Shown here: positions 46,929 to 55,139 of the stretch, piece by piece | Numbering within the stretch: the first letter of the stretch is position 1 | Layout: each line of letters begins with the position of its first letter | DNA from: Legionella jamestowniensis | Lineage (GTDB): Bacteria; Pseudomonadota; Gammaproteobacteria; Legionellales; Legionellaceae | Reading direction: 5' to 3' | NCBI RefSeq assembly: GCF_001467745.1 | Contig: NZ_LNYG01000013.1 | Coordinates: forward strand, 1,830,110-1,894,109 | DNA length: 64,000 bases | Program-made: the position numbers and the translations under genes | Notes under the pieces: model-generated | What the model was told of the DNA's origin: nothing | The model's input: only the letters and a program-made list of their open reading frames with translations | Database searches by the model: none

Positions 46929-47624
46929 TCAGGATTTATCCTTATCGAGCCACTTCTTTGTTTGCTTTTTCCATTCTGAATAACACTCATTGCCACAAAA
47001 ATATCGAACATAATCGTCACCCTCAAATGAATTAGCTGCTGATTTGGGGACTTGTTTAAGGCAAGTGTAACAGCTTTCAGTTTCGCAATTTGCCGTGAGG
47101 CCAAATTTTTCAAATGAGGTTATCAAGGCTAGGGCTTTCCTGTCGTCCTTCATATGGGCTTTAACAGGCTCTTTATGGACTCCCAGGGAAAGCCCTCCAA
47201 TAAGGACATGTTCTTTTGGAATTGCTATTTGCTTTTTAGTAAATGCCTCATCCAGGGTAACCCAACAACAACCAAGGCCAAGGGCTGTGGCTGCCAACCA
47301 CATATTTTGCATAGCCGCAGCACCACTGTATAGGTGCTGGTTATGTTGTTTTAACCATGCATCAATGTCGATTGTTTTATCAACTGTGACGATAATTAAA
47401 AGCTGAGCTTGAGATAAAAATGAAGCATGATGTGCGTTCTCAGCTAACATTTTCAGACTTTCTTTTTTTCGAACCAGCGTAAAATGCCAGGGTTGAGAGT
47501 TTAATGGGCTAGGGGCAAATTGACCGGCTTGAAGAATCGTTTCAATATCTTTTTCGTTTAATTCCTCGCTGGTATAAGCCCTAATAGCGCGTCTTTGCTT
47601 AATTAACTCTATAATATCCATCAT
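46929..47624 (-). CDS. Nitroreductase family protein with C-terminal zinc-like tail
   Basis: A 231-residue protein. Residues 1-175 are an FMN nitroreductase (IIELIKQRRAIRAYTSEEL, then FAPSPLNSQPWHFTLV). Residues 178-231 form a Cys-rich tail, C185-x2-C188 and C210-x3-C214 (SCYTCLKQVPKSAAN, YVRYFCGNECYSEW), which resembles the DUF3330 zinc-binding module. The fusion is unusual; the tail may bind zinc or sense metal/redox. Start ATG 47624 with GAGGGTT upstream. Confidence 0.83.
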   Translation of the reverse strand: MMDIIELIKQRRAIRAYTSEELNEKDIETILQAGQFAPSPLNSQPWHFTLVRKKESLKMLAENAHHASFLSQAQLLIIVTVDKTIDIDAWLKQHNQHLYSGAAAMQNMWLAATALGLGCCWVTLDEAFTKKQIAIPKEHVLIGGLSLGVHKEPVKAHMKDDRKALALITSFEKFGLTANCETESCYTCLKQVPKSAANSFEGDDYVRYFCGNECYSEWKKQTKKWLDKDKS

Positions 47625-48218
47625 AACCCTCGTGAATATTCCTTACTCAATTAAGGTATAAGCAAGATTGATGTTTTTGACAACTCTGAACTGCTCATAA
47701 GGGTGTCAGAAAACGCATCGCTAAATATTTTTGCGGAGGGGACTCCCGCCAAAAACACGCTTGTTTTTAATTTATTTTTTAGGTATCTAAGTACTGTCGA
47801 GATATTCCCCGTGGCGGAATTATTTTTTATTCTTGCTTTGAGCAATCAGAAGTTCAGAATCTTTAACCTGCCCTATTGATCTTTGGGTAATTGTTTCATC
47901 ATGTCAAAGACAAATATACATTCAACGTCGAAGTTATTGTTGTATTGTCAGATCATATGCATGCCATTTGAATGCTGACTGAAGAAGATTTTATTACTCT
48001 TGCGCTGGCATTCGATTAAATCTTATTACTTTATTTGTGTCAAATTATTGAGTATAATGCCCATTTTTTATTGATACTTTAGCAGCATTCTTAGATGACC
48101 CCGCCTTAGACAAATATCCATAAATAAAGCCAATAATATTATTAATCTAACTTGTAGACACATTTCCGTTGGATAAACGTCCTGTGGACTCAAGTCATCT
48201 CATTTTAGCAGGAACACT
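47625..48218. other. 594-bp gap
   Basis: No supported gene. A 64-codon minus-strand frame (47651-47845) has no ribosome site. A TATAAT at 48053-48058 may be the -10 of a promoter for the SulP gene, with a poor -35. A 15-codon frame MLTEEDFITLALAFD lies just before it and stops. Confidence 0.4.
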
Positions 48219-49703
48219 ATGTTTTTACTTTCAAACCGTGCCGAATGGTTTAGCAACGTACGTGCCGATATTTTATCAGGCATCGTTGTCGCTTTAGCCC
48301 TTATCCCCGAAGCTATTGCTTTTTCAATTATTGCAGGCGTTGATCCCAAAGTAGGTTTATATGCTTCTTTTGCCATAGCCACTGTCACCGCATTTACAGG
48401 TGGACGTACAGGAATGATTTCAGCTGCAACCGGTGCCATGGCGCTTTTGATGGTTACCCTGGTAAAAGCACATGGATTACAGTATTTGCTGGCGACCACT
48501 GTGCTGACCGGTCTTTTTCAAATGGTTGCCGGTTATTTAAATCTAGGTAGTTTGATGCGTTTTGTGTCACGCTCTGTTGTCACAGGCTTTGTCAACGCGC
48601 TTGCCATTCTTATTTTTTTAGCGCAATTGCCTGAATTAGTGCATGTAGGATGGCAAGTTTATGTTTTAACAGCCGGTGGACTTGCCATAATTTATTTATT
48701 CCCTTTCATCAATAAAAATATTCCCTCACCATTGATTGCTATTCTTGTATTGACAGCATTGAGCGTATTTTTCCATTTACCGGTGCGAACGGTGGGTGAT
48801 ATGGGGGACTTACCTGACACTTTGCCGTTTTTTCTATGGCCAGATATTCCTTTAAACCTGCAAACGTTAACTATTATTTTTCCTTATGCTTTTGGCCTGG
48901 CTGTAGTTGGCTTATTAGAATCAATGATGACGGCAACCATCGTTGATGATTTAACAGATAGTAAAAGCAACAAGAACAGGGAATGTAAAGCTCAGGGAAT
49001 TGCTAATATATTTGCTGGATGTTTGGGAGGCATGGCAGGATGCGCCATGATAGGCCAATCAGTTATTAATATTAAATCCGGAGGTCGTGGGCGATTATCT
49101 ACACTCACCGCGGGTGTGATGCTGCTATGTATGGTTGTTTTTTTTAATGACTGGGTTTCTAAAATTCCAATGGCAGCTTTGGTTTCGGTGATGATTATGG
49201 TATCCATCGGCACTTTTTCCTGGGAGTCTTTAAAAAATTTAAAAATACATCCGCTATCATCGAATATCGTCATGCTTTCAACGGTTTTTGTCGTGGTAGC
49301 AACCCATAACCTTGCTTATGGTGTTTTTGTAGGTGTTGTGATTGCAGCGTTATTTTTTGCCCATAAAGTGGGACGTTTAGTGGTAGTTTCATCAAGCAAA
49401 GAGGATGACGTTACCTGTCGAACCTACAAAGTTCGTGGACAGATATTTTTTGCTTCATCAGAACAGTTTTTTAATGCCTTTGATACGAAAGAATCACTTG
49501 AAGAAGTGGTTATTGATGTTAGTCAAGCCCATTTTTGGGATATTACTGCTGTGTCGACTCTGGATAAGATTGTACTTAAATTCAGAGAACGAGGTGCGAA
49601 GGTTGAAGTTATTGGTAAGAATGAAGCAAGTGCGACAATTATTGAGTTACTTGCCGTGCATGATAAACCAGAGAAACTTAAAAGAGCACTTAGTGCTCAT
49701 TAG
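48219..49703 (+). CDS. SulP-family anion transporter with STAS domain
   Basis: A 494-residue protein with about 11 TM helices (residues 15-390) and a C-terminal STAS domain (about 400-490, [22 protein letters not shown]). The SulP N-terminal signature [24 protein letters not shown] is present. It transports sulfate, bicarbonate or a dicarboxylate. Start ATG 48219. Convergent with the ars operon by a 4-bp overlap of stop codons. Confidence 0.9.
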   Translation: MFLLSNRAEWFSNVRADILSGIVVALALIPEAIAFSIIAGVDPKVGLYASFAIATVTAFTGGRTGMISAATGAMALLMVTLVKAHGLQYLLATTVLTGLFQMVAGYLNLGSLMRFVSRSVVTGFVNALAILIFLAQLPELVHVGWQVYVLTAGGLAIIYLFPFINKNIPSPLIAILVLTALSVFFHLPVRTVGDMGDLPDTLPFFLWPDIPLNLQTLTIIFPYAFGLAVVGLLESMMTATIVDDLTDSKSNKNRECKAQGIANIFAGCLGGMAGCAMIGQSVINIKSGGRGRLSTLTAGVMLLCMVVFFNDWVSKIPMAALVSVMIMVSIGTFSWESLKNLKIHPLSSNIVMLSTVFVVVATHNLAYGVFVGVVIAALFFAHKVGRLVVVSSSKEDDVTCRTYKVRGQIFFASSEQFFNAFDTKESLEEVVIDVSQAHFWDITAVSTLDKIVLKFRERGAKVEVIGKNEASATIIELLAVHDKPEKLKRALSAH

Positions 49704-49915
49704 TGCTTAATAGCGACAGTATTTTGTTCCGGCTTCGCTTGTAAGAATAAGCGCCTTCTTAACCATAGTGCTATATTAACAAGAAAAATTAATATAGGAA
49801 CTTCAACAAGCGGACCAATGACAGTTGCAAAGGCAACCGCAGCCATTGCCATGAAAATCCATAGAGTCAAATAACGATCTAAAAATGACATTCGGCGTGT
49901 GCCCCAAGTACTCAT
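49700..49915 (-). pseudogene. Collapsed ACR3 arsenite efflux pump
   Basis: A 71-codon open frame whose first 23 residues are the ACR3 N-terminus (MSFLDRYLTLWIFMAMA) and whose last 45 are the ACR3 C-terminus (ATVIGPLVEVPILIFLVNIALWLRRRLF). A normal ACR3 has about 340-350 residues and ten TM helices, so eight TM helices were removed by an in-frame deletion at about residue 24-28. The arsR-arsI-arsC genes upstream remain intact. The product cannot be a pump; it is likely non-functional. Confidence 0.8.
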
Positions 49916-50340
49916 GATAGCAATTCCTGTTCAATTTTTAATTTAAGCTGATGAAATACTGTTTCAAATGCCGCATTGATTTCTTCTTTGCTTCCTTGGG
50001 TTTGAGCAGGATCGGGTATGCTCCAATGAAGCTTTGTGGGGTGTCCTGGAAAAATGGGGCAGGATTCACTGGCTGCCTTATCACAAACAGTAATCACAAC
50101 ATCAAAAGTTTGTGATTTAAATTCTTCCCAAGATTTACTTCGGGAAGTATTGGCCTTTATTGCGTGACGTTCAAGTGTTTCTATGGCTTTTGGATGCACA
50201 TGATTAACTGGGGCACTGCCGGCGCTAAAGGCCAAATAGTGATTGGACGCATAATGATTAAGCATTGCTTCTGCCATAATGGAACGGCAAGAATTCCCTG
50301 TGCACAGAAACAATAACTTAATAGGTTGCCTATTCGTCAT
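49912..50340 (-). CDS. arsC: Arsenate reductase, LMW-PTPase type
   Basis: A 142-residue protein with the phosphatase loop LFLCTGNSCRSIMAEAML (CX5R) near the N-terminus and the acid loop SIPDPAQ (about 107). It reduces arsenate to arsenite using thioredoxin or glutaredoxin. Start ATG 50340 overlaps the stop of the upstream VOC gene as ATGA (GTG 50349 is less likely). In the operon arsR-arsI-arsC-acr3 remnant, the product arsenite would have no pump here. Confidence 0.9.
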   Translation of the reverse strand: MTNRQPIKLLFLCTGNSCRSIMAEAMLNHYASNHYLAFSAGSAPVNHVHPKAIETLERHAIKANTSRSKSWEEFKSQTFDVVITVCDKAASESCPIFPGHPTKLHWSIPDPAQTQGSKEEINAAFETVFHQLKLKIEQELLS

Positions 50341-50807
50341 TTGCAGCACTCATTGGTTTTTATTTTGGAGTCGCAACAGGCATTGGCACCATTAGATTTG
50401 GGTGCACAACATGAGTTATTTCCTGAATTTTCACCAGAAAAAAACTGTGCATCCTCCATGGTATGGTAGGCTTCCCATGCAATTCCATTTGGATCATTAA
50501 CCCAGGACTTTTCAGATTTAGCATAACAACAGGTTGTTTCACCATTGCTATGGGTTGAAATATTGGCTTGTGAAAATTGTTTTCTCAGCGCCTCTAATTC
50601 AAGCGCATCATCTACTTGGATACCTAAGTGTTCTATACCTTTTTTGCCGGCCCGTGTTGAAACAGCAAAATTAATACGAGGATCATCTAACATCCATTTA
50701 GCATAATCCGATTTGACTTTAACAGGCTCAGCTCCAAATAAAGCATTATAGAAGCGGATGCTGTCAGCCAGATTACTAACACTAATATGAACATGGAAAC
50801 GTTTCAT
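50337..50807 (-). CDS. ArsI/CadI-like VOC protein
   Basis: A 156-residue VOC protein. FHVHISVSNLADSIRFYNALFGAEPVKVKSDYAKWMLDDPRINFAVSTR and the vicinal Cys pair in ETTCCYAKSEKSWVNDP match ArsI C-As lyase, which demethylates trivalent organoarsenicals, and the related CadI. The tail adds several Cys pairs (NSCCAPKS, NACCDSK, NECCK), a likely metal-binding extension. GGAG 8 nt before ATG 50807. Confidence 0.82.
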   Translation of the reverse strand: MKRFHVHISVSNLADSIRFYNALFGAEPVKVKSDYAKWMLDDPRINFAVSTRAGKKGIEHLGIQVDDALELEALRKQFSQANISTHSNGETTCCYAKSEKSWVNDPNGIAWEAYHTMEDAQFFSGENSGNNSCCAPKSNGANACCDSKIKTNECCK

Positions 50808-50810
50808 GAT

Positions 50811-51176
50811 CTACTCCTTTGTAGAAGGACAACAATTATTCAATTCAATAATCAGACAGTTTCTTGTATCAGATTGTTGAATGTTGACTTGTTGTTTACT
50901 GCAACAATCCTGAACCATGAAGGCTATAAAATCGCGCATTAATTCAAAGTTTGCTGAATAAATGACGTAGCGTCCTTTACGTTGAGAATTTACAATCCCA
51001 GCATTTGACAAATGGCTTAAATGAAATGACAGGGTATTGTGTAAAACACCCAGCGCCTCGCCAATTGTGCTTGCTGATAATCCTTCAGGTCCTGCCTGAA
51101 CAAGTATTCGAAAAACTTGTAAACGGGTTTCCTGTGAAAGGGTATCAAATATTTTTAGTGCGTCTAATATGTCCAT
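50811..51176 (-). CDS. arsR: ArsR-family metalloregulator
   Basis: A 121-residue winged-helix repressor (IFDTLSQETRLQVFRILVQ, recognition helix LHNTLSFHLSHLSNAGIV) with Cys pairs at the C-terminus (QDCCSKQQ about 91, LNNCCPS at the end), as in As(III)-sensing ArsR of the Cys-C-terminal type. It heads the ars operon and should repress its own promoter in 51177-51343; I see no clear palindrome there. Confidence 0.85.
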   Translation of the reverse strand: MDILDALKIFDTLSQETRLQVFRILVQAGPEGLSASTIGEALGVLHNTLSFHLSHLSNAGIVNSQRKGRYVIYSANFELMRDFIAFMVQDCCSKQQVNIQQSDTRNCLIIELNNCCPSTKE

Positions 51177-51415
51177 GCTTCTAGAATAATAGAAATTGTG
51201 AGGTTAGTCAAAAAAATGGGGTCTTATTTGCTGTACAAGTCACATGTTATACAGATGAAGCGCTTAGAATTGTCAGGATTGCTAGGGCTTAGCGAAGACT
51301 GAATCGGTCATGAAGTTGCTCAAGGGACTTTTGAGTATTCCCTTTGCTGTTAATGGTAGAAACACCTAAAAGGGACCGCATTTTTATTCAATTAATTGAG
51401 TTAAATATATCCTAT

Positions 51416-51445
51416 TTGGACAAATTAAAGGCTTCGTGTTACAAT
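51416..51445 (+). promoter_or_regulatory. Candidate sigma-70 promoter of the SET-ankyrin gene
   Basis: TTGGAC (51416-51421), 18-bp spacer, TACAAT (51440-51445), 36 bp before ATG 51482. It decides for that start, since the upstream ATG at 51353 would lie before the promoter. Confidence 0.45.
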
Positions 51446-51481
51446 TCGCCATATTTTATATTTACACACAATGACGAACAA

Positions 51482-53083
51482 ATGCCCAAGCAAGATACCC
51501 CATTACCCAAAAGAACTCGAAGAGTCCCTAAGAAATTAAGTGATTATCAGCTTTCATCAAAAATTGCTATATCAGAGATGCAAACCAAGACCTTTAAAAA
51601 TGGCAAAAGAAATTTTTCTTCTCAAGTAGGCATGCAGACTTTTTTTTCTTCACCTAAAAGATCAAAAGCAAACAGATTTAAGGGAAAAACAGATAAAAGG
51701 GCCATTAATATTGATCTGATTCTAAGAAAAATTGGAATCGATAATATGATCGCCGATGAATATATACCCTCTCCAATTGATTTATCAGATTCGGTTGCTG
51801 TGAAGGTTGTTGATTTGCTAAAGGAGATGGGGGGGCGGGGACTTTTTGCTAATCAAGATATTGAGAAAGGTACTTGCATTGGTGTGTATACTGGAGAAGA
51901 GTACGCAAGCAAGGCAGAATTTGAACGTTATCTAGCACTAAACCCAACCGCCGATAATAGCTATGCTATGAATATAGGCCGTAGAATTATCGACGCGGCT
52001 ACAAAGGGGAATTTTACCCGTTATATTAATTTTTCAGATAGCCAGGATAATGTTGAGTTTCAGGAAAGAGTAAGAAACGGTAGAAAAGTTGTTGAGGTAA
52101 TTGCATTAAAAAATATTCGTCAAGGACAACAAATATTGGTTAATTATAATACCTACAACGAAAATGCATCAAAATTGTATTATTTCCTTAATCCTGGTGA
52201 TGGGTGGCTCTCTGCAAGTGACTGTTATGAGCAAAATAAAACAAGTTATAAATTATTTGTCATGCGCGATGAATGTGAGGCATTGCAAATCAAAAAAAAT
52301 GATAATTTCTTTATCAACCGAATCGTTTCCACAGTATTTGCTAATCAGTCATTAAGCTCATTAATGGATGTAAGTCCATCTGAAATCGACCTTCCTATAT
52401 TAAAAGTGAACTCGCGTAGCCAAGTGCTTGATTTTAAGGACAGTGATACCTTCACTGCTTTAATGATAGCTTGTTATTTGGGCCAGTTGAACAATGTGAA
52501 TTGGCTAATAATACAGGGGGCAAATGTTAATCAGCAACAAAATCACACGGGAAATTGTCCATTATTCTTTGCCTTATCAGGGTATTGTTCAGGAATAGCT
52601 AATACTAGCAATTATTTAGATATAATTACTTCACTAATTAGAAGCGGTGCGAATCCACGTGTACATGACCGTTCCGATAAATCGTTCCTACATAAGGCAA
52701 TTGAGTCACTTTCTAATAAAGACTTTAAAACAGTAATAGATGCAATAAAAGAAAAATCACCGCTTCAGTTTGATGAATTATATGGTTATATCGATGAGAA
52801 CGATTTTGATATTGTTCAATATGCGCTTAAAGCCAAGCAACTGGATAAGGTACGATGTTTATTAGAAGCTAACTCAGGCTACCTTAGCTTATATCGTGGT
52901 AAGAGATCCTCTCGTCATCGTGAAGAAATAGCTTTATTTAAAGTTGCAATTCAAGATTATGATCCCTTTGAATTGGACGTACTTTATAAAATGCTTGGTG
53001 AAGAAGGAATGGGTTTACCTGAAAGTTTTTTAGAAAGAATGGGCTTATGCTCTGCTGACACTATGACTTCTAGGTTTCAATAA
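51482..53083 (+). CDS. SET-domain histone methyltransferase with ankyrin repeats (RomA/LegAS4-like)
   Basis: A 533-residue protein. Residues 1-75 are basic with NLS-like stretches (PKRTRRVPKK, KRSKANRFKGKTDKR). Residues about 116-228 form a SET domain: GRGLFANQDIEKG, VYTGEE, then IIDAATKGNFTRYINFS (the N-x-x-R-Y-I-N loop for the SAM site) and QGQQILVNYNTY. The C-terminal half has ankyrin repeats (TALMIACYLGQLNNVNWLIIQGANVNQ and others, about 320-420). L. pneumophila RomA/LegAS4 is a Dot/Icm effector of this architecture that methylates histone H3 in the host nucleus (K14 and K4 have been reported). The frame extends upstream to 51344, but 51482 is favoured by the promoter. No PmrA box seen. 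Confidence 0.85.
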   Translation: MPKQDTPLPKRTRRVPKKLSDYQLSSKIAISEMQTKTFKNGKRNFSSQVGMQTFFSSPKRSKANRFKGKTDKRAINIDLILRKIGIDNMIADEYIPSPIDLSDSVAVKVVDLLKEMGGRGLFANQDIEKGTCIGVYTGEEYASKAEFERYLALNPTADNSYAMNIGRRIIDAATKGNFTRYINFSDSQDNVEFQERVRNGRKVVEVIALKNIRQGQQILVNYNTYNENASKLYYFLNPGDGWLSASDCYEQNKTSYKLFVMRDECEALQIKKNDNFFINRIVSTVFANQSLSSLMDVSPSEIDLPILKVNSRSQVLDFKDSDTFTALMIACYLGQLNNVNWLIIQGANVNQQQNHTGNCPLFFALSGYCSGIANTSNYLDIITSLIRSGANPRVHDRSDKSFLHKAIESLSNKDFKTVIDAIKEKSPLQFDELYGYIDENDFDIVQYALKAKQLDKVRCLLEANSGYLSLYRGKRSSRHREEIALFKVAIQDYDPFELDVLYKMLGEEGMGLPESFLERMGLCSADTMTSRFQ

Positions 53084-53212
53084 ACGGCAATTTTTTCAGG
53101 ATTAGCTGCTTTCGTAATCGGTATCGATGGTAAAGCAACCGCACATGCCTCATCCTTTGCGTGAAATTTGAACTATTATTATAAAATACCTTATTCGCTA
53201 TAGGACAAAATC

Positions 53213-53395
53213 ATGGAAAAGTCTTCTCCAGGTTCTTCAAGAAAACAATCTAAACCAAAAGTTAAAAAGAATGATTTAAAAAATATTTCTGGAGGCACTC
53301 GTTTAAAAGATGTATTCGACCCACCTGCGCACAATGAGAGTCCGCATGATTCTGATGAGATTCGTCGGTTAATTAGGGAGGGAATCAAACGTTAA
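53213..53395 (+). CDS. Small 60-residue protein with double-glycine motif
   Basis: A very basic Ser/Lys-rich 25-residue start, then DLKNISGG, TRLKDVFDPPAHNES and an acidic-basic tail. The string L-K-N-I-S-G-G looks like the leader cleavage site of class II bacteriocins, but the leader would be atypically basic and no ABC peptidase is close. AGGACA lies 7 nt before ATG. May be a normal small protein. Confidence 0.4.
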   Translation: MEKSSPGSSRKQSKPKVKKNDLKNISGGTRLKDVFDPPAHNESPHDSDEIRRLIREGIKR

Positions 53396-53476
53396 TGGCA
53401 TGATTATTTTAAATAGGCCACAGGAAGCGGGTGGTAAGTTGAATATATTTGACGTATCTAACTATTATCACAAATA

Positions 53477-54697
53477 TTACCCTGTTGAAGACTTCTGGAA
53501 TCTTTGAAATAATTTGTCAGCACGTTGCAAAATGATGCTAGTAAATGGGCTGGTTGTTATGTTTTTTTGAATTTTGTTAATTAGATTCAAGACCTCTTTG
53601 CGTACTAAGGCACCAGATAGATGAGCATCCTCTGCCATTTGTATAAAGTGACGTGGAAATAGGCTATCAAAATCATATTTGCTTCCAATTTTCATCGCCA
53701 TTTTACTAGCAAGATTAGGATAATATATGGTTGAAATCATATCGTAGAAAGGTGCTAAACGAGTTTTTGAACCATGATAGAGCAAAGAGAAATTTTTGCT
53801 ATGTGCATCATTGTTGCCAATAATCACATTAAACAGAATCCCTTGTAATAATTCTTTTATGTCAAAGACAGGAAGACTTGATATCTCTCTTATTAAACTA
53901 AAGCATTCACTAATTTGGGGTCCGCCTTCTCGCTGATATTTCATCTCAGGGCCAACACCCATTGCTTGACAAAAATCTTCTTGATGAAGGCGTTGAATTC
54001 CTTGCTCTGTCTCAACCCGATCATAACGTTTAACTAGCAGGTAAGGGGTGTCATCAGCATAATGGATGGCGGCCTCCACAGCATTTAATCCAATTTTTTG
54101 TGCCAGATTAAGGCAGAAGCACTCATTTTCAATTAAGGAGGGGAAATCTCGATTAATTGGTTTTAAAATATGAGTACTGGGTGCACCATTCAGTGGTATT
54201 GCGAGATTTCCTTCAATAATAGCCACTGGGAGTTTATCCTGAGCTCCAGCAAGAGATAACCGGATTCCATCCTCACCTACTATCATTGGTCTTTGATGCA
54301 TGGTTTGCAGGATTTCTAATACGTCTTGTTTTTTGATAATTTTATAGTCCGGCTTTAGCTGGGCTATGGGTGTATTTTGAGGTAATATCATCACAGCTCC
54401 GGCACACTCACCACCGATAGCAGCTAATAAGGCAAAATCATTTTTTTCACTGATACCCAATTGACGAGCAATCGCAGTGCGCATATGAGCTTCAGGCAAG
54501 AGTCCACTAAAAAACGGACGACATTGCTTCATTGAGTAAGGTTTTTTTTGAAGAGGAAGGGAGTGTGACAGGGGGAGATTTTTCTTGTTTTCCAAGTAAT
54601 AATCATCGTACTCAAAAGACATATCGCCATGTGTATCAATACTTAATTGGCCTGTTAGTATTTGGTTAAGATAGACATCCAGTTTATGATTTTTCAT
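53477..54697 (-). CDS. hipA: HipA-type serine/threonine kinase toxin
   Basis: A 406-residue HipA from ATG 54697 (the frame runs further into hipB). N-terminal HipA_N (DVYLNQILTGQLSIDTHGDMSFEYD), then kinase part: LSLAGAQDKLPVAI (ATP P-loop-like, phosphorylatable Ser), HILKPINRDFPSLIENE (Lys and Glu), GNNDAHSKNFSLL (catalytic Asp and Asn) and YDMISTIYYP (DFG-like Asp). HipA phosphorylates a tRNA synthetase and causes growth arrest. It overlaps hipB by 14 bp. Confidence 0.9.
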   Translation of the reverse strand: MKNHKLDVYLNQILTGQLSIDTHGDMSFEYDDYYLENKKNLPLSHSLPLQKKPYSMKQCRPFFSGLLPEAHMRTAIARQLGISEKNDFALLAAIGGECAGAVMILPQNTPIAQLKPDYKIIKKQDVLEILQTMHQRPMIVGEDGIRLSLAGAQDKLPVAIIEGNLAIPLNGAPSTHILKPINRDFPSLIENECFCLNLAQKIGLNAVEAAIHYADDTPYLLVKRYDRVETEQGIQRLHQEDFCQAMGVGPEMKYQREGGPQISECFSLIREISSLPVFDIKELLQGILFNVIIGNNDAHSKNFSLLYHGSKTRLAPFYDMISTIYYPNLASKMAMKIGSKYDFDSLFPRHFIQMAEDAHLSGALVRKEVLNLINKIQKNITTSPFTSIILQRADKLFQRFQKSSTG

Positions 54698-54914
54698 TTT
54701 CGAAATCAGCATGAGATAAGTTGAGTTGAATCCCAAGTACTTGCAGTACTTGCAGCATTTTTCCAATTTGGCAAGTGGGCTTTCCATTTTCCAAATCAAT
54801 AATAAAACGCAATCCAGTTCCAGCAGTTAAAGCCAAATCTTTTTGGGTAACATCAAGTTCTTTCCGCACTTTGCGAATATAACGTCCTATATTTTCTGGA
54901 GATTGAGTCATCAT
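54684..54914 (-). CDS. hipB: HipB-type antitoxin (Xre HTH)
   Basis: A 76-residue XRE-family helix-turn-helix protein (IRKVRKELDVTQKDLALTAGTGLRFIIDLENGKPTCQIGKMLQVLQVLGI), the length and phrase of HipB. It neutralises HipA and represses the operon. Three matching operator copies lie just upstream (54928, 54977, 55025). Start ATG 54914. Confidence 0.9.
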   Translation of the reverse strand: MMTQSPENIGRYIRKVRKELDVTQKDLALTAGTGLRFIIDLENGKPTCQIGKMLQVLQVLGIQLNLSHADFENEKS

Positions 54915-54927
54915 TTTTCTTCTAATG

Positions 54928-55038
54928 TTCCCGTACGGTAATTTTATACGCTATTTGAAGAAAATTCCATAAAATATTCCCGAGCGGTAATAAACTGATG
55001 TTCTTCACCTATTAAATAAAAATGTTACCGATCGGGAA
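54928..55038. promoter_or_regulatory. Three operator copies for HipB
   Basis: TTCCCGTACGGTAA at 54928-54941, TTCCCGAGCGGTAA at 54977-54990, and TTACCGATCGGGAA at 55025-55038 (opposite orientation). All fit the interrupted palindrome TTCCCG-N2-CGGTAA. Centres are 49 and 48 bp apart. Placed before hipB, they are the likely HipB-HipA binding sites; the third faces the next gene too. Confidence 0.75.
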
Positions 55039-55139
55039 GATCGATTGAGACCCTAAAGCGGCAGTTTAAATCTTGAAATCGACAGAAGCTCTAGCGTTAT
55101 TTATTTCTGCATTATTATAATTTAAATTTAGGAGAAAAC

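Noticed and set aside
47651..47845. 64-codon minus-strand frame in the 47.6 kb gap
   Set aside because: No ribosome site, no family resemblance, ordinary random-looking composition.
51344..51481. N-terminal extension of the SET-ankyrin protein from TTG/ATG 51344-51353
   Set aside because: A sigma-70-like promoter lies inside it, no ribosome site, and RomA-like proteins do not need it; kept only as an alternative.
53098..53163. Hydrophobic reading SGLAAFVIGIDG after the SET gene
   Set aside because: No start and only 20 codons; could be a relic but unsupported.
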